Positions 1 to 12,900 are shown, counted from the first letter of the stretch. The stretch: 64,000 nt of DNA from Microglena sp. YARC (GCA_022414725.1 CM039464.1:21753308-21817307), one strand, 5' to 3'. Notes: generated by a model not told the origin, from the sequence alone. Numbers and translations: made by a program.

Positions 1-270
1 GTGTTGTTGTGTTGTGTTGTGTTGTGTTGTTGTGGTGTTGTGGTGAGTTGTGGTGTTGTGGTGTGTTGTGGTGTTGTGTTGTGTTGTGGTGTTGTGTTGT
101 GTGGTTGTTGGTGTGTGTGTGTGTGTGTTGTGGTGTTGTGCTGTGTTGTGGTGTTGTGTTGTGTTGTGTTTGTTGTGGTGTGTGTTGTGGTGTTGGTGTG
201 TTTTGGAATTGTGGTGTGTTGTGGTGTGTTGTGGTGTTGCGGTGTGGTTGCTTTCTTTCTTGGCAGGGCG
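1..270. repeat. TTGTGG/GTGTTG simple-sequence tract
   Basis: Irregular array of GTTGTGGTGTTGTG units with an internal (GT)n run. Cys/Val-rich open frames here come from the repeat and are not genes. From 271 to about 370 a unit containing CTTTCTTGGCAGGGCGTAGGTA occurs three times. Confidence 0.9.
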
Positions 271-554
271 TAGGTAAGTAGGGGTTTAGATATGGGGTTG
301 CTTTCTTGGCAGGGCGTAGGTAGGCAGGGGTTTAGATATGGGGTTGCTTTCTTTATTGGTAGGACGTAGAGCCTACGGTAGTTCATTTGTGAGCTTCTTG
401 TGAAGCGGTGTTGTGTGGCACAGGGTGGTGCAGTGTGGAGAAGGTGGCTTAGAACCTTTCAACCTGTGGCTGCAACAGAGGGTTGAGCTTGGTGGTGCTG
501 ATGGGTGTTGTTTTTCTTTGCTTGGCAGGCTTAGCCCCCCCACCCCCACCCCCA

Positions 555-800
555 AGCCCACCTACCTGTATCTCTCTCTGTGCACATCCATCCCACTGTC
601 TCTCAAGCGCTTCACGATCCTCACAAGGGCTTCTTACATATGATCAAGACTGCACCATCCCACCCCACCCACATACCTTTCCACCCCACCCCCCTGCCCA
701 ACCCACCCCCAAGCCCACCTACCTGTATCTCTCTCTGTGCTCATCCATCTCACTGTATCTCAAGCGCTTCACGATCCTCACAAGGGCTTCTCACACATGC
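555..800 (-). repeat. Two duplicated exon 3' ends with donor sites
   Basis: Two copies (about 558-632 and 725-797) of the last 50-60 nt of the 911-1344 exon. Both still encode EALVRIVKRLR-like sequence and both end at a GTAGGTGGG donor. They differ from the third copy in the last few codons (ERYR instead of NVQ). They may be decoy or alternative 3' exon ends. Confidence 0.75.
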
Positions 801-910
801 TCACAACTGCATCTCCCAACCAATCACCACCCACCCACATACCTTTTCACCCCCACCCCTGCCCAACCCACCCGTTACCCCCCTACTCCCACCCCCCAAG
901 TCCCACCTAC

Positions 911-1344
911 CTGCACATTTCTGTGCACATCCATCCCACTGTCTCTCAAGCGCTTCACGATCCTCACAAGGGCCTCTTGAATATCTGTAGGAGTGCAGTC
1001 GTCATCCATCTTCACCAACACAGCATCAGATCCAAATGCAGCGACAGCAGCAGACAGGCTACTTAGGTGACCCCCTGCCTTCTGGTGACTGGCATGATGT
1101 GAACCCTGCTGTGAACCATGGTGTGAACCATGGTGTGAACTCTTCAGTTGATCTTGTGAGCTGGCGGAATTGCTCCAAGAGGTGCTGCTAGCTGGGAAAG
1201 TGCGTTGAGTTCCTGGTGAATTTCCAAACGGACTTCGGAAAGAAGTTCCTGGTGGGCCATGGTTGGTGGCCGAGAGTGTTCCTGGCTTGAGAGCATCGCA
1301 AAAGGATTCTAGGCTGGTTGGCTTTAAAGCTTCTGGGTATTCAC
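911..1344 (-). CDS. Internal exon of unrecognised Ser/His/Gln-rich protein gene
   Basis: This is a minus-strand exon of 434 nt. It starts after an acceptor reading CTGCGATACAG and ends at CAG|GTAGGT. It is open throughout, and its phases (1 in, 0 out) use the full length exactly. The first two thirds are low-complexity Ser/His/Gln/Pro sequence with repeated SHHGSHHGSQQG-like motifs, probably disordered. The last third is ordered and helix-like, ending with SLSAAVAAFGSDAVLVKMDD, then a charged amphipathic stretch (EALVRIVKRLRDSG). I do not recognise the family. Degenerate copies of its 3' end lie downstream at 555-800, and a copy of its 5' end lies upstream at 1580-1680, so these flanks are probably introns. 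It could be a distal exon of the kinase gene at 14-17 kb on the same strand, but nothing connects them directly. Confidence 0.55.
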
Positions 1345-1349
1345 CTGTA

Positions 1350-1710
1350 TCGCAGAAGAGTGCAGTTGGCGGTTGGTGGTGGTTGCTGGGTGGTGAGGTT
1401 TTAGTGGTTGGTGGTTGGTGGTGTTTGCTGGGTGGTGAGGTTTTGGTGGTTGGTGGTAGGTGATGGTAACTGGGTTTCGAGGTTTTGGTGGTTGGTGGTT
1501 GGTGTTGGGAGGTGGGTGGTGAGGTTTTGGTGGATGGTGGAAGGCGGTTGGTGGATGATGTTGGATTTGGTGCCACTTGCTAGAAGGGTGACTGGATTGA
1601 GAACATTGCAACAGGATTCTAGGCTGCTTAGCTTTAAAGCTTCTGGGTATGTACCTGTATCTCAGCAGATTGCAGTCGGTGGTTGGTGGTGGTTGGTGGT
1701 GGTTATCTGC
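1350..1710 (-). repeat. GGTTGGTGG spacer plus duplicated exon 5' end
   Basis: At 1580-1680 is a diverged copy of the 5' part of the 911-1344 exon: the acceptor-like GAGATACAG, then the TACCCAGAAGCTTTAAAG core. It is separated from the real exon by five or six GGTTTTGGTGGTTGGTGGTTGG units. Confidence 0.7.
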
Positions 1711-1799
1711 ATGCTTTAACCGCATCAGAATTCCTGTAAGAAATACCAAGCAGTTTCCAGAGGGGACTTTCTTCAGTTCCGCTTAGATTGCCCACAAGC

Positions 1800-2060
1800 T
1801 ATACGTCTTAAACCCAGCCAGGGATTTTTTTTCAAATTTTAAAGTGGGTTTATTCCCTTCTAGCTTAGTGTTTTTAGACCTCCATCAGGGACAGCGTTTT
1901 GGTGCTTTTTATAGCTTTTTACAGCTTTTTAGGGCTATTTAATAGTGGGGGGGGGGGAGCTTTCCTTACAACTTTATAAAGCGATATTTTCGCCAAAACG
2001 GGGTCAAAACTAGCGATCGCTATATATAGCGGGAAAAAACGCCCTGAACCCAGCGCGCTC
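1800..2060 (-). repeat. Dispersed element, inverted partner of 44535-44760
   Basis: It contains AAACGGGGTCAAAACTAGCG followed by a GCGATCGC palindrome, a G homopolymer and a tail resembling TCAAATTTTAAAGTGGGTTT. The same ordered blocks appear on the opposite strand at 44535-44760, so the two are copies of one element, probably non-autonomous. The following 2060-2815 holds only G/T-rich sequence and a 21-G run near 2668; I see no gene there. Confidence 0.65.
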
Positions 2061-2814
2061 GGTACAATAGCTTTTAGCTCAGAGGAAATGATCTTGTCAA
2101 CCATTTTGGCTGTAGTGAGCGCGCGATTTGACTTGAAAGGCGGAGTTTTGTTGGTCAAAAGCAAAAGCGTGCTTGCACAACTGGGGTGATGGCGCGTGGG
2201 AGGACAAGCTGCAGGTTGCAGCTTTGCAATTGCGCAGGTCTCAGCGGGGTCGGAATCTGAACGAGCTTTCTCTAGTTATTTGTAGGCTGAATCCGTAGCC
2301 TGCACTTATACCCTTTGTCTTTCTTCACAATCTAAGCATGCAGCTGGAGTGAAGGGGGTGAGGTAGAGAGAAGGGGAGTGCGTGTGTCTGAAGTTGCGGG
2401 TTGGGGAGGGTGGGGGGGGGTGAGGGTGGCCCACCCTGGGTGGGAATAGCTTGGTGAAGAGAGAGAGTGTGTGTCTGAATGGGGTGGGGTGAGGGGCAGG
2501 GAGAAGTGTCCATGTGCTTGGAGGGGAGTGAAGGGAGCGTCTAGCGAGGGAGGAGATGGCTGGGTGGTGTGGGTGGTGGTAGGTGGGAGGCAGACCGTGT
2601 GTGTCAAGGCGTGGGGATGGGGGGCCAGTAAGATTTAGGGGAAAGTAGGGGATCATGTAGGTCCTGGGGGGGGGGGGGGGGGGGGGGACCCGTTCTATAA
2701 CCCAGTCCCAGACCAGGGGGGGTGGGTTGCCAACAGCCACACATATACGTAGGATGTCGTACTTCTGAACAACCATAAATATACCCTCTAACAATTTACC
2801 CTGCCCAATTGGAC

Positions 2815-3475
2815 TCACCATTCATGATCTGACTCACCCATTCATGATCTGACTCACCATTCATGATCTGACTCACCTTTCATGATCTGACTCACCATTC
2901 ACGATCTGACTCACCATTCATGATTTGACTCACCTTTCATGATCTGACTCACCATTCATGATCTGACTCACCATTCATGATCTGACTCACCATTCATGAT
3001 CTGACTCACCATTCATGATCTGACTCACCATTCAAGATCTGATCTGACTCACCATTCATGATCTGACTCACCATTCATGATCTGACTCACCATTCATGAT
3101 CTGACTCACCATTCATGATCTGACTCACCATTCATGATCTGACTCACCATTCAAGATCTGACTCACCATTCATGATCTGACTCACCATTCATGACCTGAC
3201 TTAGCATTCATGATCTGACTCAGAATCCATGATCTGATTTGCCATTCATGATCTGATCTGACTCACCATTCATGATCTGACTCACTATTCATGATCTGAC
3301 TCACCATTCATGATCTGACTCATCATTCATGATCTGACTCACCATTCATGATCTGACTCACCATTCATGATCTGACTCACCATTCATGATCTGACTCACC
3401 ATTCATGATCTGACTTACCATTCATGATCTGACTCACCATTCATGATCTGACTCACCATTTCATGACCCCTCTTG
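2815..3475. repeat. 19-bp satellite (CATGATCTGACTCACCATT)
   Basis: About 34 head-to-tail copies with few substitutions and occasional length variants (an extra GATCT). Units abut directly, so this is a satellite and not a CRISPR array. The next stretch, 3476-4015, is unique-looking sequence with an unremarkable open frame and no recognisable gene. Confidence 0.95.
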
Positions 3476-4019
3476 ACTCCCAACAAACCCGTATTCATGA
3501 TTGCAGGAACCTCACTCACATGATCTGACCTCACCCTTCAATGATCTGACTCTCAGCCCTTAATCTGACGCGCAGTCTTGATGATGGCGCTATTTTCCGC
3601 TTGTCTGAACACTTTGCTCAAGTGCACTGAAGGAATAGAGTTGATACATCAGCGAGGGAGGCACAGCCTGCAAAAGCCAGATCCTGATGGAGGGCCATTA
3701 CACCTGAGCCACCGGTACATTCGATTGTACTGCTGCTTGGCAGCATCGCCCTTATCAGGCTGTTTGTGTAGCGCTCACGAGCTTGGAGGTACGTCAGAGT
3801 ACCACCAAACCCACGTGCAACTGCCTAACACCGTCACTTTCATGATGGCTTGGAGCACCTTCCCGGGGGGTATAGGTGGCAGCTGGTTTGGGAGTCTCCC
3901 TACAAGCACTAGCTGGGCACTTGAAGGGGGTAGTGCTCAGTGAGACGGCCATTGAGCCTGCACGTCCATCATCGACGGCCTCGTTCCACCAACACTGCAC
4001 AGTGGAGGCGGGGGATTAG

Positions 4020-5215
4020 TTGGTGGTTGGTGGTTGGTGTTGGGGTTTTGGTTGGTGCCCATGAGGCCTGTATGTCCTCATCGCAACACTCTAAGGTTTA
4101 TGGGGTGGTTCGTTAAGTGGTTGGTCGTGGTTGGTGGTTGGTGGTTGACATCCATGAGCTGTATGCCCTCGACTCCGCCAACACTGTGGTTGTGGTGGTT
4201 GTGTCGTTGCGTGGTTGTTGTGGTTCTGTCCTTCTGTTGGTGTGTTCGTGGGTGGTGGTTGGTGGTTGGTGGTTGGTGTCCGATGAGGTGTATGTCCTCA
4301 TCTGCCAAACACTGGGTTGGTGGTGGTACAAGAAGACGGTCACTAAACCTACTATCTGTCCACATATTCCTACTGTTGGAGTGGTTGTCTGTTGGTTGGT
4401 GCCCCCATGGAGGTGTATGCCCTCATGCCAAACACTGTGGTTGGTGGGGGGTGGTTGGTGGGTTGTTGGTGCCCATGAAGCTGTTTATGTCCTCAATCCG
4501 CCAATCACTGTGGTTGGTGCAGGTTGGTGCCTTCTGATTCGGTCGGCTTTGGTGGTGGGTTCGTGCATGGATCGTGTTGTGATTGTATGTGGTGTCAGGA
4601 ATGTTGTTTGTAGCCCATGAGCTGTATTTTCTCATCTGCCAACACTGTGGTTGGTGGGGTTGGTAGTTGGTATTTGGCGGTTGGTATTTGAGTTGGGTTA
4701 GGTGCCCATGAGCTGTATGCCCTTCATCCGTCACACACTGTGGCTGGTGGGCGTTGTTTGGGGTGGTTGGTTGTTGACGTTGTGGTTGTGAACTCTCTTG
4801 GAGATGCATCGTCCTTCATTCACTGCCTAACCATCTGTGCGTTGGTTTGGGTGATTGCGATTGGTTGTGGTTGGTTGTGAGTCCGGGTGAGGTTGGTGGT
4901 TAGTGCCCATGATGCCTGTATGTTTCCTACTATCCCATCGTCGCCAACACTGTGGTTGGTGCGTGGTGTAGGTTGTGTGTTGGTGAGTGGTCCCGACGTA
5001 GGCGTGGTTGGGTGTCCGTTTACGTGCCCATGAGCTGTATGTCCTCATCTGCCAACCACTGTGGTTAGGTGGGGGTGGGTAGTTGGTATGTGGTGTTGAT
5101 TGTTGGGTGTGCGTAGTGTCCGAGTGAGCCCTGGTTGCCACTAGCATATATGTCCGTCATCCGCCAAAACTGTGCGTGAAGGTGGTGGGTTGGTCTTGAG
5201 TTGGATTGGTGAGGC
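4020..5215. repeat. Array of about ten exon-like cores spaced by GGTTGGTGG
   Basis: A 38-nt core (CCCATGAGCTGTATGTCCTC, then ATCTGCCAACACTGTGG) recurs about every 85-130 bp. It is embedded in GGTTGGTGG simple sequence, with many indels between copies. On the minus strand the best copies read VLADEDIQLMG. This is the same organisation as the duplicated exon edges elsewhere in the window, but I could not find a parent exon. Confidence 0.8.
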
Positions 5216-6140
5216 TTGGTGTCCCTCCTTGATCATGCAAACAGATGCCCGACAATCACGAGAATTATTACAGTTGTTATAGCGCCTGCCAGAGATTAAT
5301 GGTCAACAAGCCTAAAATATAAGAGAAAGTGAAATAAATAAATAATAGCCACCGTGAATACGTCAATGTTAGATACACCGGATACACACTTTGGATAGCA
5401 TCCTGTCAATAGAGATAATAAGAATATACACTGAGGGGACTGTTACAACATTTTAGTACACTTTGGAAACACCCTAAGTTATATTGTACATCATAAATTG
5501 AATTAGAGCACTAAATTCCGTGTTATATATGAAGTGACTAGTAAATAATCGTGAGTCATGTAGCCGCCAAACCAGCTAAAATCAAAAATTAGTGAATTGT
5601 AAGATTTATAGGTAGCAGGTAGTCCTTATTTGTGAGAGTTGAAATTCCTTCGTGCCCGCCTCCCCCATAAGCCCCCCTCTCTGCCCCCATAACTTCCGCA
5701 CCTTCATCAGTGTCTGTATGTAGTTAAAAGTAAAATAAAATACGGCTGGAGTAAGGCCGCTCAAATAGTTGGAATATTTATAAATTGCAGATCAATAAAA
5801 ACATACACCATAAAAATCTTGCCTGTTGAATAGAAAATATAATATATAATATCAATATAACATATAATATATAACATAAATAATTATAAATATAACATAT
5901 AACATTATATAATATACATCATAAATATAAAAATAACCTAAATACAAAAAAATCAATTGTGTCATGTAAAAATACACTAAATACAAAAATCAATCGTGTC
6001 ATGTAGCCTACCAGCATCAGCGGTAGCGGGTTGCCCTTTGTATTGTAAAGTGAAACTTCCCACCAGCTCCACTTGATCAAACTGCGTCCACATTCATGCT
6101 CATAGAGCTGATGAGTCGTCCCACTTGATCCCCCGTTCAC
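5216..6140. other. AT-rich stretch with no gene seen
   Basis: Markedly more AT-rich than its surroundings, with many ATATAATAT motifs at 5820-5960 and a locally repeated AAATACAAAAATCAAT(C/T)GTGTCATGTA. No long open frame, RNA gene or transposon terminus is visible. Confidence 0.5.
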
Positions 6141-6159
6141 CAGAACTCTCGTCCAACTG

Positions 6160-6177
6160 CTGTGTTGTGTGTGTGTG

Positions 6178-6220
<43 letters not shown>

Positions 6221-6420
6221 TGGTGAATGGTGGTGGTGGGTGTGGTGTGTGTGTCGGTGTGGTGCCCACTATGGTGGTGGTGTGTGTGTTGTGTGTGTGT
6301 TTTGCGTTTTGTGCGGCGTGTGTGTGTGGTGCGTGCGTGTGTGGGTGTTGGTGTTGGTGTGTGTGGTTGTGGGGGGTCTTAGAGTCAGTGTGTGTGTGTG
6401 TGAGGGGAGGGTGTTAGTCT
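6160..6420. repeat. (GT)n-rich microsatellite
   Basis: Long (GT)n run at about 6166-6220 followed by GTGGTG and GTGTGTG variants. The Cys/Val open frames are repeat translations. Confidence 0.95.
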
Positions 6421-6584
6421 TTAGGGTAAGAAAGCAATGTGCTTCATGTTTGTAAGAAATATAAACAAACATTGAAACAGAAGTGAGAGCTTCACATGTT
6501 AACCAAATATGTACATTCAAATGTAATATGTGTTTTTGTAATCACTGATATGTGCATGTACCATGCATAGTAAAGGCCATATCA

Positions 6585-6775
6585 AACATAAGTGCAATGC
6601 CATACAAACATAAGTGCATGCCATAAGCAAAACAATATGCTCCTTGCATAAGTGCACAACCTCCCTTGCATAAGTGCAGACTATAGTCACACACAAACAT
6701 ACACATCTTTCATACACACCTGCTCCCTTGCATAAGTGCACAAGCTCCCTTGCATAAGTGCAGGATATAGTAACC
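6585..6775. repeat. CTTGCATAAGTGCA short repeats
   Basis: At least six copies of a core close to CTTGCATAAGTGCA, spaced 18-60 bp apart. Two longer blocks also duplicate an ACATACACATC(T/A)TTCATACACACC stretch. Confidence 0.75.
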
Positions 6776-6904
6776 CACCAACATACACATCATTCATACA
6801 CACCTCTCTTTTTGCTTCATAGTGTCAGAGAAAGTTTTTTATCCTAAGGCAACCGATGCACCGTCTTCTAGGCTAGTCTGGAAACACGTCAGGTGTGAAT
6901 GGTG

Positions 6905-9900
6905 GTTGATACAGGAGGGTGGTGAGGAGGTGGTTGGGGCGGTGGGTGGTAGAGGAGGGTGGTGGTGGTGGTGGTGTGGTGGTGGGTGGTAGAGGAAAAA
7001 GGGGGGTAAGAGGAGGGTGGTGGTGGAGGGTGTGGCGGTGGGTGTGGCGGTGGGTTGGTGAGAGGGTGGTGTGGTGGGTGGTGGTGGTGGGTGGTAGAGA
7101 AGGGGGGTAGAGGAGGGTGGGGTGGAGGTGGTGGCGGTGGGTGGTAAGGAGGCGGTGGTGGTGGGTAGAGGAGGGTGAGAGGAGGGTTGTTGTTGGTGGT
7201 GGGTGTAGGAAGGGTGGTGGTGAGGGTGTGGTGTGGGTGGTTAGAGGAGGTTGGTGGTGGAGGGTGGTGGTGATGGTTGGGTGGTAGAGGAGGGTGGTGT
7301 GGAGGGGCGTGTGGAGGGTGGTGGGGGTGGGTGTTGGAGGAGGGTGGTGTGGTGAGTGGTGGTTGGAGTGTGTGGTGGTGTGGGTGTTGGGAGGTGGGTG
7401 TGGTGGGTGGTAGAGGAAGGTGTGTGAAGGGTGGTGGTGGTGGTGGTGGAGGAGGGTGGGTGGTGGTGGGTGATCAGAGGAGGGTGGTTGGTGGACGGGA
7501 TGGGGTGGCTTTCGTGGTGGAAGGTTAGAAGGAGGTGGGTGGTGGAATGGGTGTGTGGTGTAGGGAGGTAGAGGAGGGTGGTGTGGTGGTGTGGCTCTGG
7601 TAGGAAGGGGGGTGGGTGGGTGGTGGTAAGAGGTTGGTGTGGTGGTGGTGGTGGAGAAGGGTTGGTGGTGGTGGTGGTAGAGAGGGTGGTGGTGGTGGGT
7701 GGTGCGTGGTGGTGTTAGAGGAGGGTGGTTGTGATGGTGGTGGACGTGGGGTTGGTGGTGGGTGGTAGAGGAGGTGGTGGTGGTGGGTAGAAGGAGGGTG
7801 GTGTGGTGAGGGTGTGGTGGTGTTGGTAACAGAGGGTGGTGTGAGGGTGGTGGTGTGTGGTGTAGAGGAGGTGGTGGGGTGGGTGGTAGAGGAAGGGTTG
7901 GTGGTGGGTGGTGGTGGTGGTGGGTGGTAGAGGAGTGTTGGTGTGGTGGTGGTAAGAGGTAGGTGGTGGTGGGTTGGTAGAGGGAGGTGGATGGTGGTGA
8001 TGGATAAAGAGGAGGGTGGTGGTGGGTGGTGTGTGGGAGGGGGTAAGAGGAGGTGGTGGTGGGGGTGGTAGAGAGGTAGTGGTGGGTGGTGGTGGTGCGT
8101 GGTAGATGAGGTGTGTGGTGGTTGTTGTATGAGGAGGGTGGGTGTGGTGGGAATGGGAAGAGGTGGTGGTGTGGGTGTGGGTGGACGGGGTAGGTGTGGT
8201 GGGTGATAGGAGGAGGATGTGCGTGGGGTAGGTGGTTGAAGCGGTGGAGGTGGTGGTGGGTTTGTGGGTGTGGTTGGTTGGGATGGTAGAGGGAAGGTGG
8301 TGTGTGGTAGAATGAGGGCGGTGGTGAAGGGTGTGTGGAGGGTGTGGGTGGTGGTGGTGGGTGGTGTGGTGGTGGGGTGGTAAGGAGGGTGGGGTGGTGG
8401 TTAGAGGAAGGGGTGGTGTGGTGGGTGGTAGAGGAGGGTGGTGGTTGGGTAGTAGAGGGGGTGGTGGTTGAGGGTGGTGGTGAAGGGTGGTGGTTGAGGG
8501 TGGATGGTGGTGGGATGGGTGGTGGATAGGGGTGGTGGTGGGTAAGTGGTGGTGTGGTGGGTGGTAGAGGAGGGGGTGGGGCGGTAGAGGAGGGTGGTGG
8601 TGAGGTGGTGGGTAGGAGGTGGTGGTGGAGGGTGGTGGTGGTGGGTGGTGGTGGAGGATGGTGTTGGGTGTGGGTGGTATAAAGGTGGTGGTGGAGGGTG
8701 GTGGTGTTGGTGGTAGAGAGGTTTGGTGGTGAGGGTGGTGGTGGTGGGTGGTTAGAGGAGGGTTGGTGGTGGTGGGTGGTTTAGAGAGGTGGTGAGGTTG
8801 GGGTGGGTGGTAGAGGAGGGTGGTGGGCGCTTCCGGGTATGCGACCCACCGCCCGCTGTTGTTGGTTGGGGGTGTGGGATGTGGTGGGGGTGGGGGTGTA
8901 AGAGGAGGGTGGTAAGGTGGTGTAGAGGAGGGTGGTGGTGGTGGTGGGTGTAGGGGAAGCGGTGGTGTGGGTAGTTGGTGGTAGGTGGTAGAGGAGGTCG
9001 GTGTGGAGGGTGGTGTGGTGGTGGTAGAAATGGTGTGATGGAGGGTGGTGGTGGTGGTGGAGGTGGTGGGTTTGTAAAGGAGGGTTTGGTGGTGGGTCGG
9101 TAGAGGGTGGGTGGCGGTGGGGGTAGAAGGTGGGTGAGGGTGGTAGAGGTGGTGGTGAGGTGGTGGTGGTGGTGGGTGGTAGAGGAGAGTGGTGGTGGTG
9201 GGTAGTGGTGGTAGGTGGTAGAGGAGGACGGTGGTGGAGGGTGGTGGTGGTGGGTGGTAGAGAAGGGTGGTGATGGAGGGTGGTGTGTGGGTGGTTGGTG
9301 GTGGGTTGTAAAGGAGGGTTGTGGTGGAGGGTGGTGTGGTGGTGGTGGTAGAGGAGGGTGGGTGGAGGGTGGTAGGGGAGGGTGGTGGTGGGTGGTAGAG
9401 GAGGGTGGTGGTGGTTGGTTAGTGTGTGGGTGGTGGTGGAGGGTGGTGGTGGTGGTGGGTGGTAGAGGAGGGTGGTGGTGGTGGGTGGTGGTGGTGGGGG
9501 TGGTGTGGTGGGTGGGTGGAGGGTGGTGGGGTGTGGGTGGTAGAAGGTGGTGGTTGGTGGGTTGTGGTGGAGGGTGGTTGGTGGTGGTGGGTGTAGCAGG
9601 AGGGTGGTGGTGAGGGGTGGGTGGTGGGTGGGGGTGGTATAGGAGGTGGTGGTGGAGGGTGGTGGTGTGGTGGTAGTGGAGGGTGGTGTGGTGGGTGTAA
9701 GAGGAGGTGGTGGTGGGTTAGAGGAAGGGTGGGTGTGGTGGTGGTGGGTGTGTGGAGGTGGTGGTTTGGTGGTGGGTGGGTAGAGGAGGGGTGGTGTGGT
9801 GGTGGGTTGTGGTGGAGGGTGGTGGTGGTGGTGGGTGGTAGAGGAGGGTGGTGGTGGTGGGTTGTTGTGGAGGGTGGTGGTGGTGGTGGGTGTGGGCTGG

Positions 9901-12900
9901 TGTTGAGGGTAGTGGTGGTGGTTGGTAATATAGGGAGAGTGGTGGTGGAGTGGTGGTGGAGGAGGGTGGTGTGGTGGTGGTAGAGGAGGGTGGTGGTGAG
10001 GGTGTATAGGAGGAATGGGTGGCGGAAGGGTGGTACATGAGGTTGGTGGTGGAGGTCGGTGGGGTGGTGGGTGGGTGGTAAGAGGAGGGTGTGGTGGGTG
10101 GGTGGTAGAGAGTTGGTGTGGTGGGTGGTAGAGGAGGGGTGGTAGAAGGGGGGTGTGGTGGAGGGTGGTGGCGGTGGGTGGTAGAGGAGGGTGGCGGTGA
10201 TGGGTGGTAGAGGAGGGTGATAGAGGAGGGTGGTGGTGTGGTGGTAAGAGGAGGGTGGTTGGTGGTGGTGGCGGTGATGGGTGTAGAGGAGGGGTGGTAG
10301 AGGAGGGTGTTGGTGGTGGTGGTAGAGGAGGGGTTTGGTGGTCGTAGTGTGGTGGGTGTAGAGGAGGACGGTGGTTGGAGGGTGTTGGTGTGGGTGGTAG
10401 AGAAGTGGTTGGTGGAGGGTGGTGGTGGTGGGTGGTGGTGGTGGGTTGAGAGGAGGGTGGTGGTGGTGGGTGTAGAGAGGGTGGTGGTGGGTGGTAGAGG
10501 AGGGTGGTGGTTGTGGGTGGTAGAGGACGGTGGTGGTGGGTGTGGTGGTGTGGAGGTGGTAGAGGAGGGTGTGGTGGTGGGTGGTAGAAGGAGGGTGGCG
10601 GTGAGGGTGTGGTTGTGGTGGAAGGTAAGAGGGTGGTGGTGAGGTGGTGGGTGGTATAGGGAGTGAGGAGGTGGTGGTGGTGGTGTGGTGGAGGGTGGTG
10701 GTGGTGGTGGGGTGGTAAGAGGAGGGTGGGTGGTGGTGGGTGGTGTGGAGAAGGGTGGTGGTGGTGGGTGGTAGAGGAGGTGGTGGGGTGAAGTGGTGGT
10801 GGTGGGTGTAGGGAGGGGTGGTTGTGGGTGTGGTGGAGCGGGTGGGTGGTGGTGGTGGTAGAGGGGAGGGTGGTGGTGGGTGGTAGAGGAGGGTGGTGGT
10901 GGAGGGTGGTGGTGGTGTGTGGTAGAGGAGGGTGGAGGTGGAGGTGGTGTGGTGGGTGGTAGAGGAGGGTGGTGGGTGGTGTGGGGTGGTGGTAGAGAGG
11001 TGGTGGTGTGGTGGTAGAGGAGGGTGGTGGTGGGTGGTTGTGGTGGTGGGTGGTAAGAGGAGGGTGGTGGTTGGTGGTGGTAGAGGAGGTGGTTGGTGGG
11101 TGATGGAAGAGGAGGGTGGTGGTGGGTGGTGGTGGTGAGGTGTAGAGGAGGGTGGTGGTGGTGGGTTAGAGGGGGTGGGTGGGTGTGGTGGTGCGTGGTA
11201 GATGAGGGTGGTGGTGGTGGTTGTTGTAGAGGAGGGTGGTGGTGGTGGTGAATGGTAAAAAGGAGGTGGTGGTGGTGGGTGGTGGTGGACGGTGGTGTGG
11301 TGGTGGTGATAGAGAGGGTGGGGTGGTAGGTGGTGGCAGGTGGTGTGGTGGTGGTTGTGGGTGGTGGTGGTGGGTGTAGAGGAAGGTGGTGGTGGTGGTA
11401 GAGGAGGGCGGTGGTGGAGGTGGTGGTGGAGGTGTGGGTGGTGGTGGTGGGTGGTGGTGGTGGTGGGATGTAAGAGGAGGGTGGGTGGTGGGTGGTAGGA
11501 GGAGGGTGGTGGTGGGTGGTAGAAGGAGGGTGGTGGTGGTAGTAGAGGAGGGGTGGTGGTGGGAGGGGGTGGTGAAGGTGGTGGTTGAGGGTGGTGTGGT
11601 GGGTGGTGGGTGGTGGTGGTGGTGGTGGTGGGTGGAGAGGAGGGTGGTGGTGGTGGTAGAGGAGGGTGGTGGGGAGGTGGTGGTGAGGGTGGTGGTGGTG
11701 GGGTGGTGGTGGAGATGGTGTTTGGTGGTGGGGTGTAGTAAGGGTGGTGTGGAGGGTGGTGGTGGTGGGTGGTAAAGGGGGTTGGTGGTGGAGGGTGGGT
11801 GGTGGTGGGTGGTAAGAGGAGGGGTGGTGGTGTGGGTGGTGTTAGAGGGTGTGGTGGGTGGGGGTGGTAGAGGAGTGGGTGGTGGTAAGGAGGGTGGTGT
11901 TGTGAGGGTGGTGTGGAGGGAGTGGGGTGGAGGGTGGTGGTGGTGGGTGGTGGTGGAGGAATGGTGTTGGTGGTGGGTGGTAGTAGGGTGGTGGTGTGGA
12001 TGTGGTGGTGTGGGTGGTAGAGGAGGTTGGTGGTGGAGGGTGTGGTGGTGGGTGGTAGAGGATGGGTGGTGGTGGTGGGTGTGTTAAGGGGTGGTGTGGT
12101 GTGGGTGTAGAGGAGGTGGTGGTTGGTGGTGGTGGGTGTTGGTGGGGAGGTGGTGGTGGTGGTGGGTGGTAGAGGAGGGTGGTGTGGGTGTGGGTGGTGG
12201 TTTGGAGGTGGTGGTGGTGGGTGAGTAGAGAGGGTGGTGGTGGTGGGTTTGGTGGACGGGTGTTGTGGTTGGTGGGTGGTAAAGAGGGTGGTGGATGGTG
12301 GTGGAGGTGATGGTGGTGGTTGTGTATAGGAGAGTGGTGATGGAGGGTGGTGGTGGAGGAGGGTGGTGGGGTGGGTGGTAGAGGAGGGTGGTGGTGAGGG
12401 TGGTGGTGGTGGTGGTGGTAGAGGAGGGTGGTGGAGGGTGTATAGGAGGATGGTGAGGAAGGGTGTTAGGAGGTGTGGGTGGAGGTCTGTGGTGGTGGTG
12501 GGTTGTAGAGTGAGGTGTGGTGGTGGTGTGGGTGGGTGGTAGAGGAGGGTGGTGGTGGTGGGTGGTGGTGGTGGGGTGGTAGAAGGAGGGTGGTAGAGAG
12601 GGTGGTGGTGGGGGGGTGGGGGCGTGGGTGGTAGAGGAGGGTGGTTGGTGATGGGTGGTAGAAGGGCGGTGGTAGAGGAGGGTGGTGGTGGTGGGTGGTA
12701 GAGGAGTGTGATGGAGGGTTGGTGGTGGTGGGTGGTAGGTGGTGGGTTGTAAAGGAGGGTTGTGGTGGTGGGTGGTAGAGGGGGTGCGTGTGGTAGAGGA
12801 GGGTGGTGGTGATGGGTGTAAGGTGGGTGGTGGAGGGTGGGTGGTGGTTGGGGTGGTAGAGGAGAGTTGGTGGGGTGGTAGTGGTGGTAAGGTGGTAGAA

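Noticed and set aside
2815..3475. CRISPR-like direct repeats
   Set aside because: 19-bp units abut with no spacers and the genome is eukaryotic; it is a satellite.
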